DNA of 64,000 bases from Bacillus_P idriensis_A (GCF_050483325.1 NZ_JBCMYF010000025.1:1-64000); one strand, 5' to 3'; shown: positions 25,400 through 32,866, counted from the first letter of the stretch. Notes: generated by a model not told the origin, from the letters alone. Translations and numbers: made by a program.

Positions 25400-26758
25400 T
25401 CAGGCAAGCTTCCGTTCTTCAAAAGATATCTTTTTATGAATCTCATAAGCTGTCAGCTTTCCTTGCTGAGCCGCTGATACGACCATCGCATCTCCCTGGC
25501 CCTTGCCGAAAATCACATCTCCGCAGGCAAAGATTTTCTCATTTGAGGTTTGGTAAGATTCCTCTGAAATACGCACAACCCCATCAGAGTGTTCAACCCC
25601 GAATTGTTCAATTAAATGGAGGTATCTGGATTGACCGATTGCACGGATGACCGCATCGGTTTCGATGATAAACTCAGAACCCGGTACGGGCACAGGACGA
25701 GGTCGCTGTCCATCAACTCCTGCAGAAAGCTCCATTTTGAAGCATTCAATTCCTATTACTCGATTATCCTCATTTGTTACAATCCGTTTTGGGGCAGTAA
25801 GCCATTTAAATGCTACGCCGTCCTGCTTGGCGAATTCATATTCAAAATCATAGGCTGTCATTTCCGCCTGAGTTCTGCGGTATAGAATGCTGACTTCCTC
25901 CGCACCAAGCCTTACAGAGCAAGTTGCAGCATCGATTGCCGTATTGCCGGCTCCTATAACAACAGCCTTTTTCCCTATTAGGTCCATTGTTTTGGCCGTT
26001 TTTGTCTCTTTTACAAAATCAATTGCATCGTATACTCCATCTGCATCTTCGCCTTCAATGCCAAGCTTAGGAACAGATGACATTCCGACAGCAAGAACAA
26101 CAGCATCATAATTCTCTATTAATTCAGAAGCCATGACATCTTTTCCTACCCGTGTATTCGTCCTGATTTCAACATTAAGGTTTTTCACTTGCTGAACTTC
26201 CCAAAAAGAAATGGACTGCGGCAGCCTGAATGAGACGATGCCATACGTATTTAAACCTCCGGCATATTGTTCCGCTTCAAAAATCGTTACGGTATAACCC
26301 AGCAGAGCAAGCTCCCTTGCAGCTGATAATCCTGCAGGACCTCCGCCAACAATGGCTACAGTCTTGCCATTCTTTTCACCTGCTTTAAACAGGACTTGTT
26401 CATTATGAATCGCCCAATCAGTGGCATAGCGCTGCAGATTTCCGATCATGATCGGCTTTGTAGAAGAATTAAGGACACATGCTCCTTCACATAGCTCCTC
26501 TGTCGGGCAAACACGGGAACAGCTTGCTCCAACAGGATTGGCTGTCATTATGGTTTTGGCGGATCCCTTCAGGTTTCCAGAAGCAATTTTCTTAATAAAA
26601 GATGGGATATCAATACCAGTCGGACAAGCCTGAATACATGGTGCGTCGTAGCAATATAAACATCTGTTCGCTTCCTCGAACGCTTCCCTGTTTGACAGGG
26701 CCTGCTCAACCTCCATAAAATTTCTCTCTAGATCGGTTAAAGAAATTTCCCTAGTCAA
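25400..26758 (-). CDS. preT: NAD-dependent dihydropyrimidine dehydrogenase subunit PreT
   Basis: 452 residues, glutamate synthase small-subunit type. N-terminal iron-sulfur Cys clusters are RCLYCYDAPCIQACPTGIDI and GASCSRVCPTEELCEGACV. The FAD site is IVGGGPAGLSAARELALLG (about 134) and the second nucleotide site VVIGAGNTAIDAATCSVRLG (about 275); IFACGDVIFGKGQGDAM closes the FAD domain. It passes electrons from NADH to PreA. TTG 26758 is used as start with GGAGG 8 nt upstream. It follows the nitrilase gene by 24 nt. Confidence 0.94.
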   Translation of the reverse strand: MTREISLTDLERNFMEVEQALSNREAFEEANRCLYCYDAPCIQACPTGIDIPSFIKKIASGNLKGSAKTIMTANPVGASCSRVCPTEELCEGACVLNSSTKPIMIGNLQRYATDWAIHNEQVLFKAGEKNGKTVAIVGGGPAGLSAARELALLGYTVTIFEAEQYAGGLNTYGIVSFRLPQSISFWEVQQVKNLNVEIRTNTRVGKDVMASELIENYDAVVLAVGMSSVPKLGIEGEDADGVYDAIDFVKETKTAKTMDLIGKKAVVIGAGNTAIDAATCSVRLGAEEVSILYRRTQAEMTAYDFEYEFAKQDGVAFKWLTAPKRIVTNEDNRVIGIECFKMELSAGVDGQRPRPVPVPGSEFIIETDAVIRAIGQSRYLHLIEQFGVEHSDGVVRISEESYQTSNEKIFACGDVIFGKGQGDAMVVSAAQQGKLTAYEIHKKISFEERKLA

Positions 26759-26782
26759 GATAAAAACCTCCTTTTCCAGCGA

Positions 26783-27673
26783 TTAAGGCAGCAAAGCCGT
26801 CATTTCCTGATATGTTTCGGGACGTCTGTCACGATAAAACTGCCAAGTATCCCGGACTTCGCGAATTAATTTTTTATCCATCTCACCGATAACGACCTCG
26901 TCCCTGTCACGGCTTCCTTCAGCCACAAAGCGGCCTCTTGGATCCGCCAGATAGGATTGTCCGTAAAATTCACCCATGTTCCACGGTCCTTCGTAACCAA
27001 CGCGGTTAATGGCCCCAATGTAATATCCATTTGCTACGGCATGTGCCGGCTGTTCAAGCTTCCATAAATACTCTGAAAGACCCGCAACTGTAGCTGAAGG
27101 GTTAAAGACAATTTCAGCTCCATTTAAACCAAGAAGCCTTGCACCTTCAGGGAAATGGCGGTCATAACAGATATAAACCCCAATTTTCGCAAAAGCTGTG
27201 TCAAAAACAGGATAGCCGAGGTTCCCCGGTTTAAAGTAAAACTTCTCCCAGAAACCGCCTCCTTCTTTGCCCACTCCTACATGCGGAATATGATGTTTTC
27301 TGTATTTCCCTAAGTATGATCCATCCGCATCAATGACTGCAGCTGTATTATAATAAGTAGCAATTCCTTCGCGTTCGTAAATTGGCAGGACAATGACAAT
27401 GCCCAGTTCACGTGCCAGCTCTTGAAACCGTTTAGTTGTCGGTCCATTTGGAATTTCTTCTGCTGCGTCGTACCATTTTGTGTTCTGTTCTGTACAAAAG
27501 TACGGGCCATAAAAGATTTCCTGAAGACAGACAATCTGCGCACCTCGTTCGCTTGCTTCTTTCACAAGCTTAATATGCTTTTCAATCGCTTTTTCTTTGT
27601 GAACTTCGACAGTCTCATTTCCATCCACATCATTACTGGCCTGAATTAATCCAATCACTACTTTGTCTGACAT
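26783..27673 (-). CDS. Beta-ureidopropionase-like nitrilase superfamily amidohydrolase
   Basis: 296 residues. The Glu-Lys-Cys triad is visible: IVCLQEIFYGPYFC (Glu about 52), KYRKHHIPHVG (Lys about 125) and GVYICYDRHFPEGARLLG (Cys about 159). The pattern is that of N-carbamoyl-beta-alanine/N-carbamoylputrescine hydrolases. In this locus the likely reaction is N-carbamoyl-beta-alanine to beta-alanine + CO2 + NH3. It is the first gene of the operon, with TAAGGAGG before the ATG. N-carbamoylputrescine hydrolysis is the main alternative but does not fit the neighbours. Confidence 0.88.
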   Translation of the reverse strand: MSDKVVIGLIQASNDVDGNETVEVHKEKAIEKHIKLVKEASERGAQIVCLQEIFYGPYFCTEQNTKWYDAAEEIPNGPTTKRFQELARELGIVIVLPIYEREGIATYYNTAAVIDADGSYLGKYRKHHIPHVGVGKEGGGFWEKFYFKPGNLGYPVFDTAFAKIGVYICYDRHFPEGARLLGLNGAEIVFNPSATVAGLSEYLWKLEQPAHAVANGYYIGAINRVGYEGPWNMGEFYGQSYLADPRGRFVAEGSRDRDEVVIGEMDKKLIREVRDTWQFYRDRRPETYQEMTALLP

Positions 27674-27770
27674 GCGACAGCCTCCTTAGGACAATTATTC
27701 AAAAATAAATATAATATTCTAAATATTAAAAATTTAAACTATGTATCTATTTTACTTTCAATTCCCTCCG

Positions 27771-27869
27771 TTTACATTGTACAAATTGTTAAAAGGTTTC
27801 ATTCATTTCTCTTGCACAATGTAAAAAAGGAGGTTGGTGATGTAAGATTTTATAACATTTTAATGTAAA
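27771..27869. promoter_or_regulatory. Candidate operator region upstream of the pyrimidine operon
   Basis: TTACATTGT (27772-27780) and ACAATGTAA (27816-27824) are perfect inverted 9-mers 35 bp apart. A palindrome TTGTACAA (27777-27784) overlaps the first, and AATGTAAA recurs at 27862-27869. The region lies between the divergent nitrilase and DUF6509 genes, where a regulator of the operon would bind. No protein can be assigned from sequence; the published PucR box differs. Confidence 0.4.
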
Positions 27870-27946
27870 ATTTGTGTTATCTTCTTTTTTTCGTTAGGAT
27901 AAAGAGGAGACAATTGAATTAAATTGAGAGATTGGAATGATACATA

Positions 27947-28237
27947 TTGAATATTGCAGCCTACACGGTTGAAAAATTGCATGATCCATTCGGAATTCTA
28001 TCAGGAGATCGCTATGAATTCTTCCTGGAGCTTGATGTGGAAGAAGACGATGAATTGTATACAGAAAAAGGACTGCTCTTAAAGGTGATTTACTTAGTGG
28101 ATGACACAGGCGGCAGAATTTCTGTTTATCACCTTATGGAAAAGGAAACAAATACATTCCTTGATTTCGAGCTTGATGAAGAAGAAGAAGCTATGATCAA
28201 GGAATTCTGCCAGGGACATTATTCAGAAGAAAATTAA
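27947..28237 (+). CDS. DUF6509-like acidic small protein
   Basis: 96 residues, MNIAAYTVEKLHDPFGILSG, RYEFFLELDVEEDDELYTEK, then an acidic C-terminus (DFELDEEEEAMIKEFC). It resembles the DUF6509 group of Bacillaceae, of unknown function. TTG 27947 is the earliest possible start in this frame, and its ribosome-binding site (TTGGAATG) is weak. It is divergent from the pyrimidine operon and followed by a strong terminator. Confidence 0.65.
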   Translation: MNIAAYTVEKLHDPFGILSGDRYEFFLELDVEEDDELYTEKGLLLKVIYLVDDTGGRISVYHLMEKETNTFLDFELDEEEEAMIKEFCQGHYSEEN

Positions 28238-28241
28238 GAAA

Positions 28242-28268
28242 GAGCAGGCGATTAGCCTGCTCCATTTT
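28242..28268 (+). terminator. Terminator of the DUF6509 gene
   Basis: GAGCAGGC pairs with GCCTGCTC across a GATTA loop, followed by CATTTTAA, 5 nt after the stop codon. Confidence 0.8.
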
Positions 28269-28274
28269 AAGAGT

Positions 28275-28422
28275 TAAGAAGTATAAAATTTTGCGCTTCG
28301 ATGTCTAGCTCCATCGCCCAACTCCTCGGTCAGAACGGATCCGCCAGTAAAGGCAAAAAGCGCCTTTTCTGGCGGATCCTTATCTGCCTGTCGGAGCTAA
28401 ACGGGCGCTTGCGCTTTTCTTA
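28275..28422 (-). repeat. Interspersed element copy R6 (most complete copy, inverted)
   Basis: Read on the minus strand it runs from TAAGAAAAGCGCAAGCGCCC to TTTTATACTTCTTA. The inner stem GGATCCGCCAG/CTGGCGGATCC encloses GGCGCTTTTTGCC, and outer arms CGCCC/GGGCG and AGCTCC/GGAGCT also pair. The first three bases of the element form the TAA stop codon of the adjacent minus-strand gene at 28420. Confidence 0.9.
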
Positions 28423-28815
28423 TACTTCTGTTTTTTTGCCTTCTTCTACGATATGAAACAGAAGATGCGCCAAATGATGGATCGGCCCGTGTCCTTCTTC
28501 CTCTTCGTTCGTTTCTTCATTAAATTCCAGATCATTTAAATAAAGAGCCGTGAATTGATAGAAATCCTTCAATTCAAAGGAATAGCAAGCGCTTGGATCT
28601 TCCTGCTCTTCTTCATAATGAAGAACGAGGTACCACTCTTTGCCCTCTTGATCTTCTCCGTCAAAGAATATGAAAAAGCCGACATTTGTATCAAGTTCGA
28701 ACAAATGGCGCGTTCCGCCTTCTGTTACACGGTGAAAATCTTCCTCGTTCAATTTTTGTACGGTCATTGCATCTGTTTGATCTTCTTTATGAAATTCTAC
28801 TGAAAATGAATTCAT
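28420..28815 (-). CDS. Conserved acidic cytosolic protein, unknown function
   Basis: 131 residues beginning MNSFSVEFHKEDQTD, with no membrane segment or signal. The centre (VGFFIFFDGEDQEGKEWYLV) is beta-rich and the C-terminal third is Glu- and His-rich (FNEETNEEEEGHGPIHHLAH). I know similar proteins only as uncharacterised Bacillaceae proteins. ATG 28815 has AGGAGAG 7 nt upstream; the longer frame to 28875 lacks a site. Its stop codon lies in the end of repeat R6, so its last codons could have been changed by that insertion. Confidence 0.7.
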   Translation of the reverse strand: MNSFSVEFHKEDQTDAMTVQKLNEEDFHRVTEGGTRHLFELDTNVGFFIFFDGEDQEGKEWYLVLHYEEEQEDPSACYSFELKDFYQFTALYLNDLEFNEETNEEEEGHGPIHHLAHLLFHIVEEGKKTEV

Positions 28816-28878
28816 GCTATCTCTCCTATGTATTAGATTCTTCCCTATCGTATACCACTTTTCCTTGAAAAACAAAAC

Positions 28879-28910
28879 GAAGGCCCCTTTTTTAAAAAAG
28901 GAGCCGTTCC
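28879..28910 (-). terminator. Probable terminator of the acetate transporter gene
   Basis: GGCCCCTTTTTT pairs with AAAAAAGGAGCC (one mismatch) immediately after the minus-strand stop. The run in the arms makes it AT-rich at the apex. Confidence 0.5.
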
Positions 28911-28911
28911 A

Positions 28912-29529
28912 TTACTTTTTAAAAATGCCAAAAGGTTTTCCAATCGGCAGGAAAACACGCCCGAAATGAGCATTCAGCACTGCTGCCGCTGAACCGTAAA
29001 ACGATAAGAGTGCAATCAGCATTTCAGATACTGCTGCAAGCATATGCGTCGCTTCGTGCATGATGCCGAAAGAACTTAAAGAAAGACCGATAAATAAGAA
29101 ATCAATAAGAACGAAAATAAAAAATAATACTTTATGCGTTTCCATGGCACCAATTGTCATGAATAAGCTGAAGATTAAATAACCGACAAAAGCAAAGCCA
29201 AGCTGCTTTGGATCTACGCTTGCTGCAAGCTCTTCCCCGAATACACCTAATTGAATAAGCCAAGAGCCTCCTACGCCAAGCCAGAACAGACCAAATGCAC
29301 CAAAAGCAGTCGTTCCGAACGTATTGTTATGCTTTGCATCATTGATGCAAGCAAAAAGCTGAGCAAACCCTCCTAAAAAGATCGCCCATGGCAAAATAAA
29401 TGAAAGTCCCTCTGTTAACCCAAGCTTTTGCGAAGAAGCAACGAGTGTAACCATTGCAAGTCCAAAAAGTCCAAGCGCTGAAGGATCTGCGGTTGTCATT
29501 TTTACTTGTTGTACATTCTGATTGTTCAT
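28912..29529 (-). CDS. Acetate uptake transporter, AceTr (GPR1/FUN34/SatP) family
   Basis: 205 residues with six helices. The family signature NPAxxGL is seen as ADPSALGLFGLAMVTL (about 17-32), with the conserved FGTTAFGAFGLFWLGVGG segment. Members move acetate or succinate with protons. ATG 29529 has AGGAGG before it. A sigma-A promoter (29565-29593) and a cre-like CcpA site (29617-29630) lie upstream, suggesting carbon-source control. Confidence 0.87.
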   Translation of the reverse strand: MNNQNVQQVKMTTADPSALGLFGLAMVTLVASSQKLGLTEGLSFILPWAIFLGGFAQLFACINDAKHNNTFGTTAFGAFGLFWLGVGGSWLIQLGVFGEELAASVDPKQLGFAFVGYLIFSLFMTIGAMETHKVLFFIFVLIDFLFIGLSLSSFGIMHEATHMLAAVSEMLIALLSFYGSAAAVLNAHFGRVFLPIGKPFGIFKK

Positions 29530-29564
29530 AATGAACCTCCTATATTTTAAACACATACTTGAAC

Positions 29565-29593
29565 AAGATACAGGATTGAAATACCGGTGTCAA
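29565..29593 (-). promoter_or_regulatory. Sigma-A promoter of the acetate transporter gene
   Basis: TTGACA and TATCTT are spaced by 17 nt on the minus strand, 36 nt upstream of the start codon. Confidence 0.65.
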
Positions 29594-29616
29594 TGAGTTT
29601 TTAAGGGGTGTAAAAT

Positions 29617-29630
29617 AGTAAACGATTACA
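29617..29630 (-). promoter_or_regulatory. Cre-like CcpA-binding site
   Basis: TGTAATCGTTTACT matches the cre consensus TGWAANCGNTNWCA at all specified positions but the last. It is centred about 65 bp upstream of the expected transcription start, close to the placement seen for CcpA-activated ackA and pta rather than for repression. Confidence 0.55.
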
Positions 29631-29647
29631 TTTTTTCCGGAGAAAAT

Positions 29648-29675
29648 AAAAAAAGCTGCCATGCGGCAGCTTTTT
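29648..29675 (-). terminator. Terminator of the cold-shock gene
   Basis: AAAAGCTGCC pairs with GGCAGCTTTT across ATGC, with A and T runs on the two sides, right after the csp stop codon. Confidence 0.85.
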
Positions 29676-29681
29676 AGTTCA

Positions 29682-29885
29682 TTATAATTTTACAACGTTC
29701 TCTGCTTGAGGTCCGCGGTTGCCTTCAACGATGTTGAATTCAACTTCTTGGCCTTCTTCTAACGTTTTGTACCCTTCGCCAGTGATCGCGCTGAAGTGAA
29801 CGAATACATCGTTTCCGCCTTCAACTTCGATAAATCCAAAGCCTTTTTCTGAATTAAACCATTTTACTTTTCCAGTTGCTTGCAT
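29682..29885 (-). CDS. cspD: Cold-shock protein, CspD/CspB type
   Basis: 67 residues, one OB-fold. RNP1 is KGFGFIEV and RNP2 VFVHFSAI, with GKVKWFNSEKG and the closing NIVEGNRGPQAENVVKL typical of Bacillus Csp proteins. It binds single-stranded RNA and DNA as an RNA chaperone. The N-terminus MQATGKVKWF and the LEEGQEVEF segment are closest, from memory, to CspD. A strong GGAGG precedes the ATG, and a leader of over 100 nt rich in A and T lies upstream, as is usual for csp genes. Confidence 0.92.
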   Translation of the reverse strand: MQATGKVKWFNSEKGFGFIEVEGGNDVFVHFSAITGEGYKTLEEGQEVEFNIVEGNRGPQAENVVKL

Positions 29886-30106
29886 GAGAAAACCTCCAAA
29901 AATTTTTTAATATGTCCTACTCTTTACAACATGGTAAATAAAATATTCACATATTATAAAGAGTATCAATAAGAGGAATAGATAGCCTTTATAACATGTG
30001 AATGCTAAACCCCATATGAATTCATCTTAAAAAGATTTGACTGATAGTCTGACAATATCTATTGGCCATTCATTTATTTAACTGTGAACACAAAGCAACG
30101 AAAGCC

Positions 30107-30205
30107 CTACCTCTCTTTCGTCCTTGCGGCTCCGATGACCGCGCCAGCTTGAATTAAGCTAACAAAAATCAAAGGATTTGAACTTAAAAAACCTAGATTA
30201 TCCAC
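30107..30205 (-). CDS. Doubtful 32-aa hydrophobic peptide
   Basis: A GTG-started frame gives MDNLGFLSSNPLIFVSLIQAG and AVIGAARTKER. The 3' part has GC-rich codons (GGC GCG GTC ATC GGA GCC GCA) unlike the surrounding AT-rich DNA, and would form one membrane helix with a basic tail. There is no ribosome-binding site, so it may be a remnant of a longer gene. Confidence 0.22.
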   Translation of the reverse strand: MDNLGFLSSNPLIFVSLIQAGAVIGAARTKER

Positions 30206-30372
30206 TGAGGATAATTGAATGTGAATCTCTATTATTTCTTGGTAGAAGGGTTGTATATTATGAACTAACTTTTTTATTATACATTGATAGAAGATGAAAA
30301 TCAACTTTTGGACAAGTGTTAGCCTGCTTTTTGTCGAATACTTCAGCGAAAACAGCTGCATTATTTACGAAC

Positions 30373-30402
30373 AAAAAAAAGCGCCCCATTCTAAGGGGGC
30401 AC
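30373..30402 (-). terminator. Terminator of ykuV
   Basis: GCGCCCC pairs with GGGGGCAC-type arm across about 8 nt with eight A on the left, directly after the ykuV stop. Confidence 0.7.
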
Positions 30403-30409
30403 TCTCCTC

Positions 30410-30868
30410 TTATTCTGCAGCGTTTTCTGTTTCAGCCAATACGCGGTTTACACGCTTTTCAAGCATTTTCATGCCGCTTCCTCCTGCCTGAAAATGACGA
30501 AGAGCTCCAGTTTTATCAAATACATAATACGCAGGCACATATTGATTATCAAAAGCGTCTGTCAGCTTGTGTTCGCTGTCAACGAAAATCGGCTGTGTGA
30601 TGTCATGCTCTGCTGCTGTTTTTTTTATGTCCTCTAAGTTAAGATCGTCTTCTGATCTCGGCATGTGAACGGCAACTACGTTCAATTTATCTTTGTACTG
30701 ATCTCTGAATTCATTAACCTGAGGCATTGCTTCTTTGCATAGATGGCAGCTTACAGACCAAAAATGAATGAGTGTTGGTTTTTCACCGATTAATTCTTCT
30801 TTTGTCTGCTGGCCGTTCAGCCATTCAGCTGCACCGTTTAATTCCGGCATTTGTTCGCGTAATTTCAT
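30410..30868 (-). CDS. ykuV: Thiol-disulfide oxidoreductase YkuV
   Basis: 152 residues, thioredoxin-like fold without signal peptide. The active-site WSVSCHLC is in LIHFWSVSCHLCKEAMPQVN (about 33-52), and the cis-Pro segment is VPAYYVFDKTG. Sequence is very close to B. subtilis YkuV, a cytosolic thiol:disulfide oxidoreductase. ATG 30868 has GGAGGGG upstream; the earlier ATG overlaps that site. In B. subtilis ykuU and ykuV are adjacent; here repeat R7 separates them. Confidence 0.92.
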   Translation of the reverse strand: MKLREQMPELNGAAEWLNGQQTKEELIGEKPTLIHFWSVSCHLCKEAMPQVNEFRDQYKDKLNVVAVHMPRSEDDLNLEDIKKTAAEHDITQPIFVDSEHKLTDAFDNQYVPAYYVFDKTGALRHFQAGGSGMKMLEKRVNRVLAETENAAE

Positions 30869-30891
30869 TATGAACCCCTCCATTATTTGTT

Positions 30892-31043
30892 TAAGAAAAG
30901 CGCAAGCGCCCGTTTAGCTCAGGCATGACAGATAAAGATCTGACAGAAAAGGCGCTTTTTGTCAATACTTTCAAAGCCGTTCTGGCCGAGGAGCCTGAGC
31001 AATTCCGCTCGCAATCGAAGCACAAACTTTAATACTTTCTTAT
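30892..31043 (+). repeat. Interspersed element copy R7, between ykuU and ykuV
   Basis: Starts TAAGAAAAGCGCAAGCGCCC and ends TTTAATACTTTCTTA. Arms GCTCAGGC and GCCTGAGC are perfect complements and differ from those of other copies. The inner loop keeps GGCGCTTTTTG but the right inner arm is diverged (TCAATACTTTCAAAGCC). Confidence 0.87.
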
Positions 31044-31048
31044 CTTCT

Positions 31049-31077
31049 AAAAAAGGCCTAACCGAGAGTTAGACCTT
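31049..31077 (-). terminator. Terminator of ykuU
   Basis: AAGGCCTAAC pairs with GTTAGACCTT (one mismatch) across CGAGA, with a run of A on the left, just after the ykuU stop. Confidence 0.75.
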
Positions 31078-31093
31078 CCATTTCTTTAAAAAC

Positions 31094-31636
31094 TTATAGA
31101 GTTGCTTGTCCTGGCTTCCAGTTTGCCGGGCAAAGTCCGCCAGTTTGCAATGCTTGAAGCACACGCAGTGTTTCATCCACATCTCGGCCGATGTTGTTGT
31201 GGTTTACAACAGCATACTGAAGCTCGCCGTCTGGATTGATGATGAATAGTCCGCGAAGAGCAACACCTTCTTCTTCGATTAACACACCGTACTCGCGTGA
31301 TACAACGTGGTTAGTATCAGCTGCAAGCGGGAATTTCAGGTCCCCAAGACCGTTTTCTTTGCGGTCTGTGTTGATCCATGCAAGATGAGTATGAATTGTA
31401 TCTGTTGAAACGCCGATTACTTCAGCATCAAGGTCTTCGAACTCGTCTGCGCGGTCAGACATTGATGTAATTTCAGTTGGACATACAAACGTGAAATCCA
31501 TTGGATAAAAGAATAATACTGTCCATTTATCGTTTTTCATGTTTTCTTCAAGACTTACTTTACTGAATTCTTTGTTAGCCATTACAGCATCCATTTCAAA
31601 GCGCGGAGCTTGTTTTCCTACCATGCGTTCTGCCAT
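31094..31636 (-). CDS. ykuU: 2-Cys peroxiredoxin YkuU
   Basis: 180 residues, typical 2-Cys (AhpC/Prx1) peroxiredoxin. The peroxidatic Cys is in FFYPMDFTFVCPTEI (about 51) and the resolving Cys in GLCPANWKPG (about 169). It reduces H2O2 and organic peroxides; thioredoxin or the nearby YkuV could recycle it, the latter being inference. ATG 31636 has GGAGGG upstream. A sigma-A promoter with 17-bp spacing lies about 110 nt upstream. Confidence 0.93.
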   Translation of the reverse strand: MAERMVGKQAPRFEMDAVMANKEFSKVSLEENMKNDKWTVLFFYPMDFTFVCPTEITSMSDRADEFEDLDAEVIGVSTDTIHTHLAWINTDRKENGLGDLKFPLAADTNHVVSREYGVLIEEEGVALRGLFIINPDGELQYAVVNHNNIGRDVDETLRVLQALQTGGLCPANWKPGQATL

Positions 31637-31687
31637 TATGTATCCCTCCAAAATGTATTTTGATATCTGGAATCGATATCAGCTTAA

Positions 31688-31714
31688 TTGAGAATAATCA
31701 CACGATTTTCTCAA
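31688..31714 (-). other. Inverted repeat in the ykuU leader
   Basis: TTGAGAA and TTCTCAA are perfect inverted 7-mers 13 nt apart, between the ykuU promoter and start codon. It could be an operator or an mRNA hairpin; nothing more can be said. Confidence 0.4.
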
Positions 31715-31742
31715 CTGGTGACTTATTCATTTCACAATAAAC

Positions 31743-31771
31743 ATTATAGAGCAATCGGATTTTTTAGTCAA
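31743..31771 (-). promoter_or_regulatory. Sigma-A promoter of ykuU
   Basis: TTGACT and TATAAT are spaced by 17 nt on the minus strand. TTATTGTGAAATGAATAA, an imperfect inverted repeat, follows the -10 and could be a regulator site, but it is not a clean PerR box. Confidence 0.75.
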
Positions 31772-31968
31772 TGTTAAATAATAATTAATTTAATATAGAC
31801 TGCTCAAGTTCAAATGAATACATCAATTGGTATTCCCTTTTCTGCCCCATATCAATCATCAAACTTCTTCAAAATCCGATTGATTTCTACAAATTAAGTT
31901 TAACATGCACAGCAGCGGGTAACCAAATAATTAGTCTTGCTTTTATTTGCACAGGAAGGATGTTGTAT

Positions 31969-32826
31969 ATGGAATTTTTTGATTTACTGAACAAAATTAA
32001 TTGGGCAGGTCTCATGACCACTGCAGGAATTATTACCTTAAAGCTGATCGGGATCCTGATTGCTTTTATCGTGGTAAAAGCGATTGGAACACGGATTGTA
32101 GATAAGACGTTTACTCGTGTGCAGCAGCGCCAGTCCATTTCAGTCGGCAGATCAAGAACCCTTCAAAGCCTAACTTTGAATCTCTTTTCTTATCTTTTAA
32201 TTTTCATTTTTGTTGTTATGGTGTTCGAGGTATTTGAATATGATGCGACAGCACTCCTTGCAGGTGCCGGAGTTGTCGGACTTGCGATCGGCTTTGGAGC
32301 TCAGGGCCTTGTAAGCGATGTTGTAACAGGTTTCTTTTTACTTCTCGAAAAACAACTGGATGTGGAGGATTATGTTACGACTGCAGGTTATTCCGGCATT
32401 GTTGAGCAGGTTGGTCTGCGGACGACTCAGATAAGAAGCTTTGACGGTACATTGAACTTTGTGCCGAACCGTGAAATTGTCAGTTTAAGCAACCATTCGC
32501 GCGGAAATATGAGAGCGCTTGTTGATATAGGAATTTCATATGATGATAATATTGATGAGGCCATCGGCATTCTGCAGGAAGCGTGCGACCGAATTGCTGC
32601 TGAAGATCCCGCGATCGTTGACGGACCTAGCGTCATAGGGGTTCAGGGTTTAGGAGCTTCAGATGTTGTCATCCGCATCATAGCCAAAACTGAAAATATG
32701 ATGCAGTGGGGAGTCGAAAGAAATCTCCGCAAGAAATTAAAAGAAACACTTGATGCCCACGGGATTGAGATTCCATTTCCGCATCAGGTATTTGTTGAAA
32801 AGAAAGCCCATGAAGTACAAAATTAA
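31969..32826 (+). CDS. ykuT: Small-conductance mechanosensitive channel (MscS family), YkuT
   Basis: 285 residues. Three N-terminal helices; the pore helix is recognisable as LLAGAGVVGLAIGFGAQGLVSDVV (about 97-120), followed by the beta domain (DVEDYVTTAGYSGIVEQVGLRTT) and an alpha/beta C-terminal domain ending PFPHQVFVE. It releases solutes on hypo-osmotic shock. ATG 31969 lies 9 nt after AGGAAGG; ATG 31960 overlaps it. It is divergent from ykuU and convergent with ykuS. Confidence 0.92.
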   Translation: MEFFDLLNKINWAGLMTTAGIITLKLIGILIAFIVVKAIGTRIVDKTFTRVQQRQSISVGRSRTLQSLTLNLFSYLLIFIFVVMVFEVFEYDATALLAGAGVVGLAIGFGAQGLVSDVVTGFFLLLEKQLDVEDYVTTAGYSGIVEQVGLRTTQIRSFDGTLNFVPNREIVSLSNHSRGNMRALVDIGISYDDNIDEAIGILQEACDRIAAEDPAIVDGPSVIGVQGLGASDVVIRIIAKTENMMQWGVERNLRKKLKETLDAHGIEIPFPHQVFVEKKAHEVQN

Positions 32827-32837
32827 AAATGTCAATA

Positions 32838-32866
32838 TAAAAAGCTGCCGAACGGCAGCTTTTTTA
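32838..32866. terminator. Bidirectional terminator between ykuT and ykuS
   Basis: AAAAGCTGCCG and CGGCAGCTTTT form a stem with an AA apex, flanked by A and T runs, between two convergent genes. Confidence 0.88.

Larger units (their letters stand above)
29886..30409. other. Intergenic region between csp and ykuV
   Basis: About 520 bp. It holds the AT-rich csp leader and promoter area, a doubtful 32-codon frame (30107-30205), featureless AT-rich DNA (30206-30370) and the ykuV terminator. I found no clear -35/-10 pair for csp. Confidence 0.6.

Noticed and set aside
28239..28422. Possible CRISPR or phage-related palindromes near 28.3 kb
   Set aside because: The repeat is one interspersed element plus an ordinary terminator; there is no regular spacer structure and no cas gene.
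31743..31771. PerR control of the peroxiredoxin gene ykuU
   Set aside because: The inverted repeat after the -10 (TTATTGTGAAATGAATAA) does not fit the PerR box TTATAATNATTATAA closely enough to claim.
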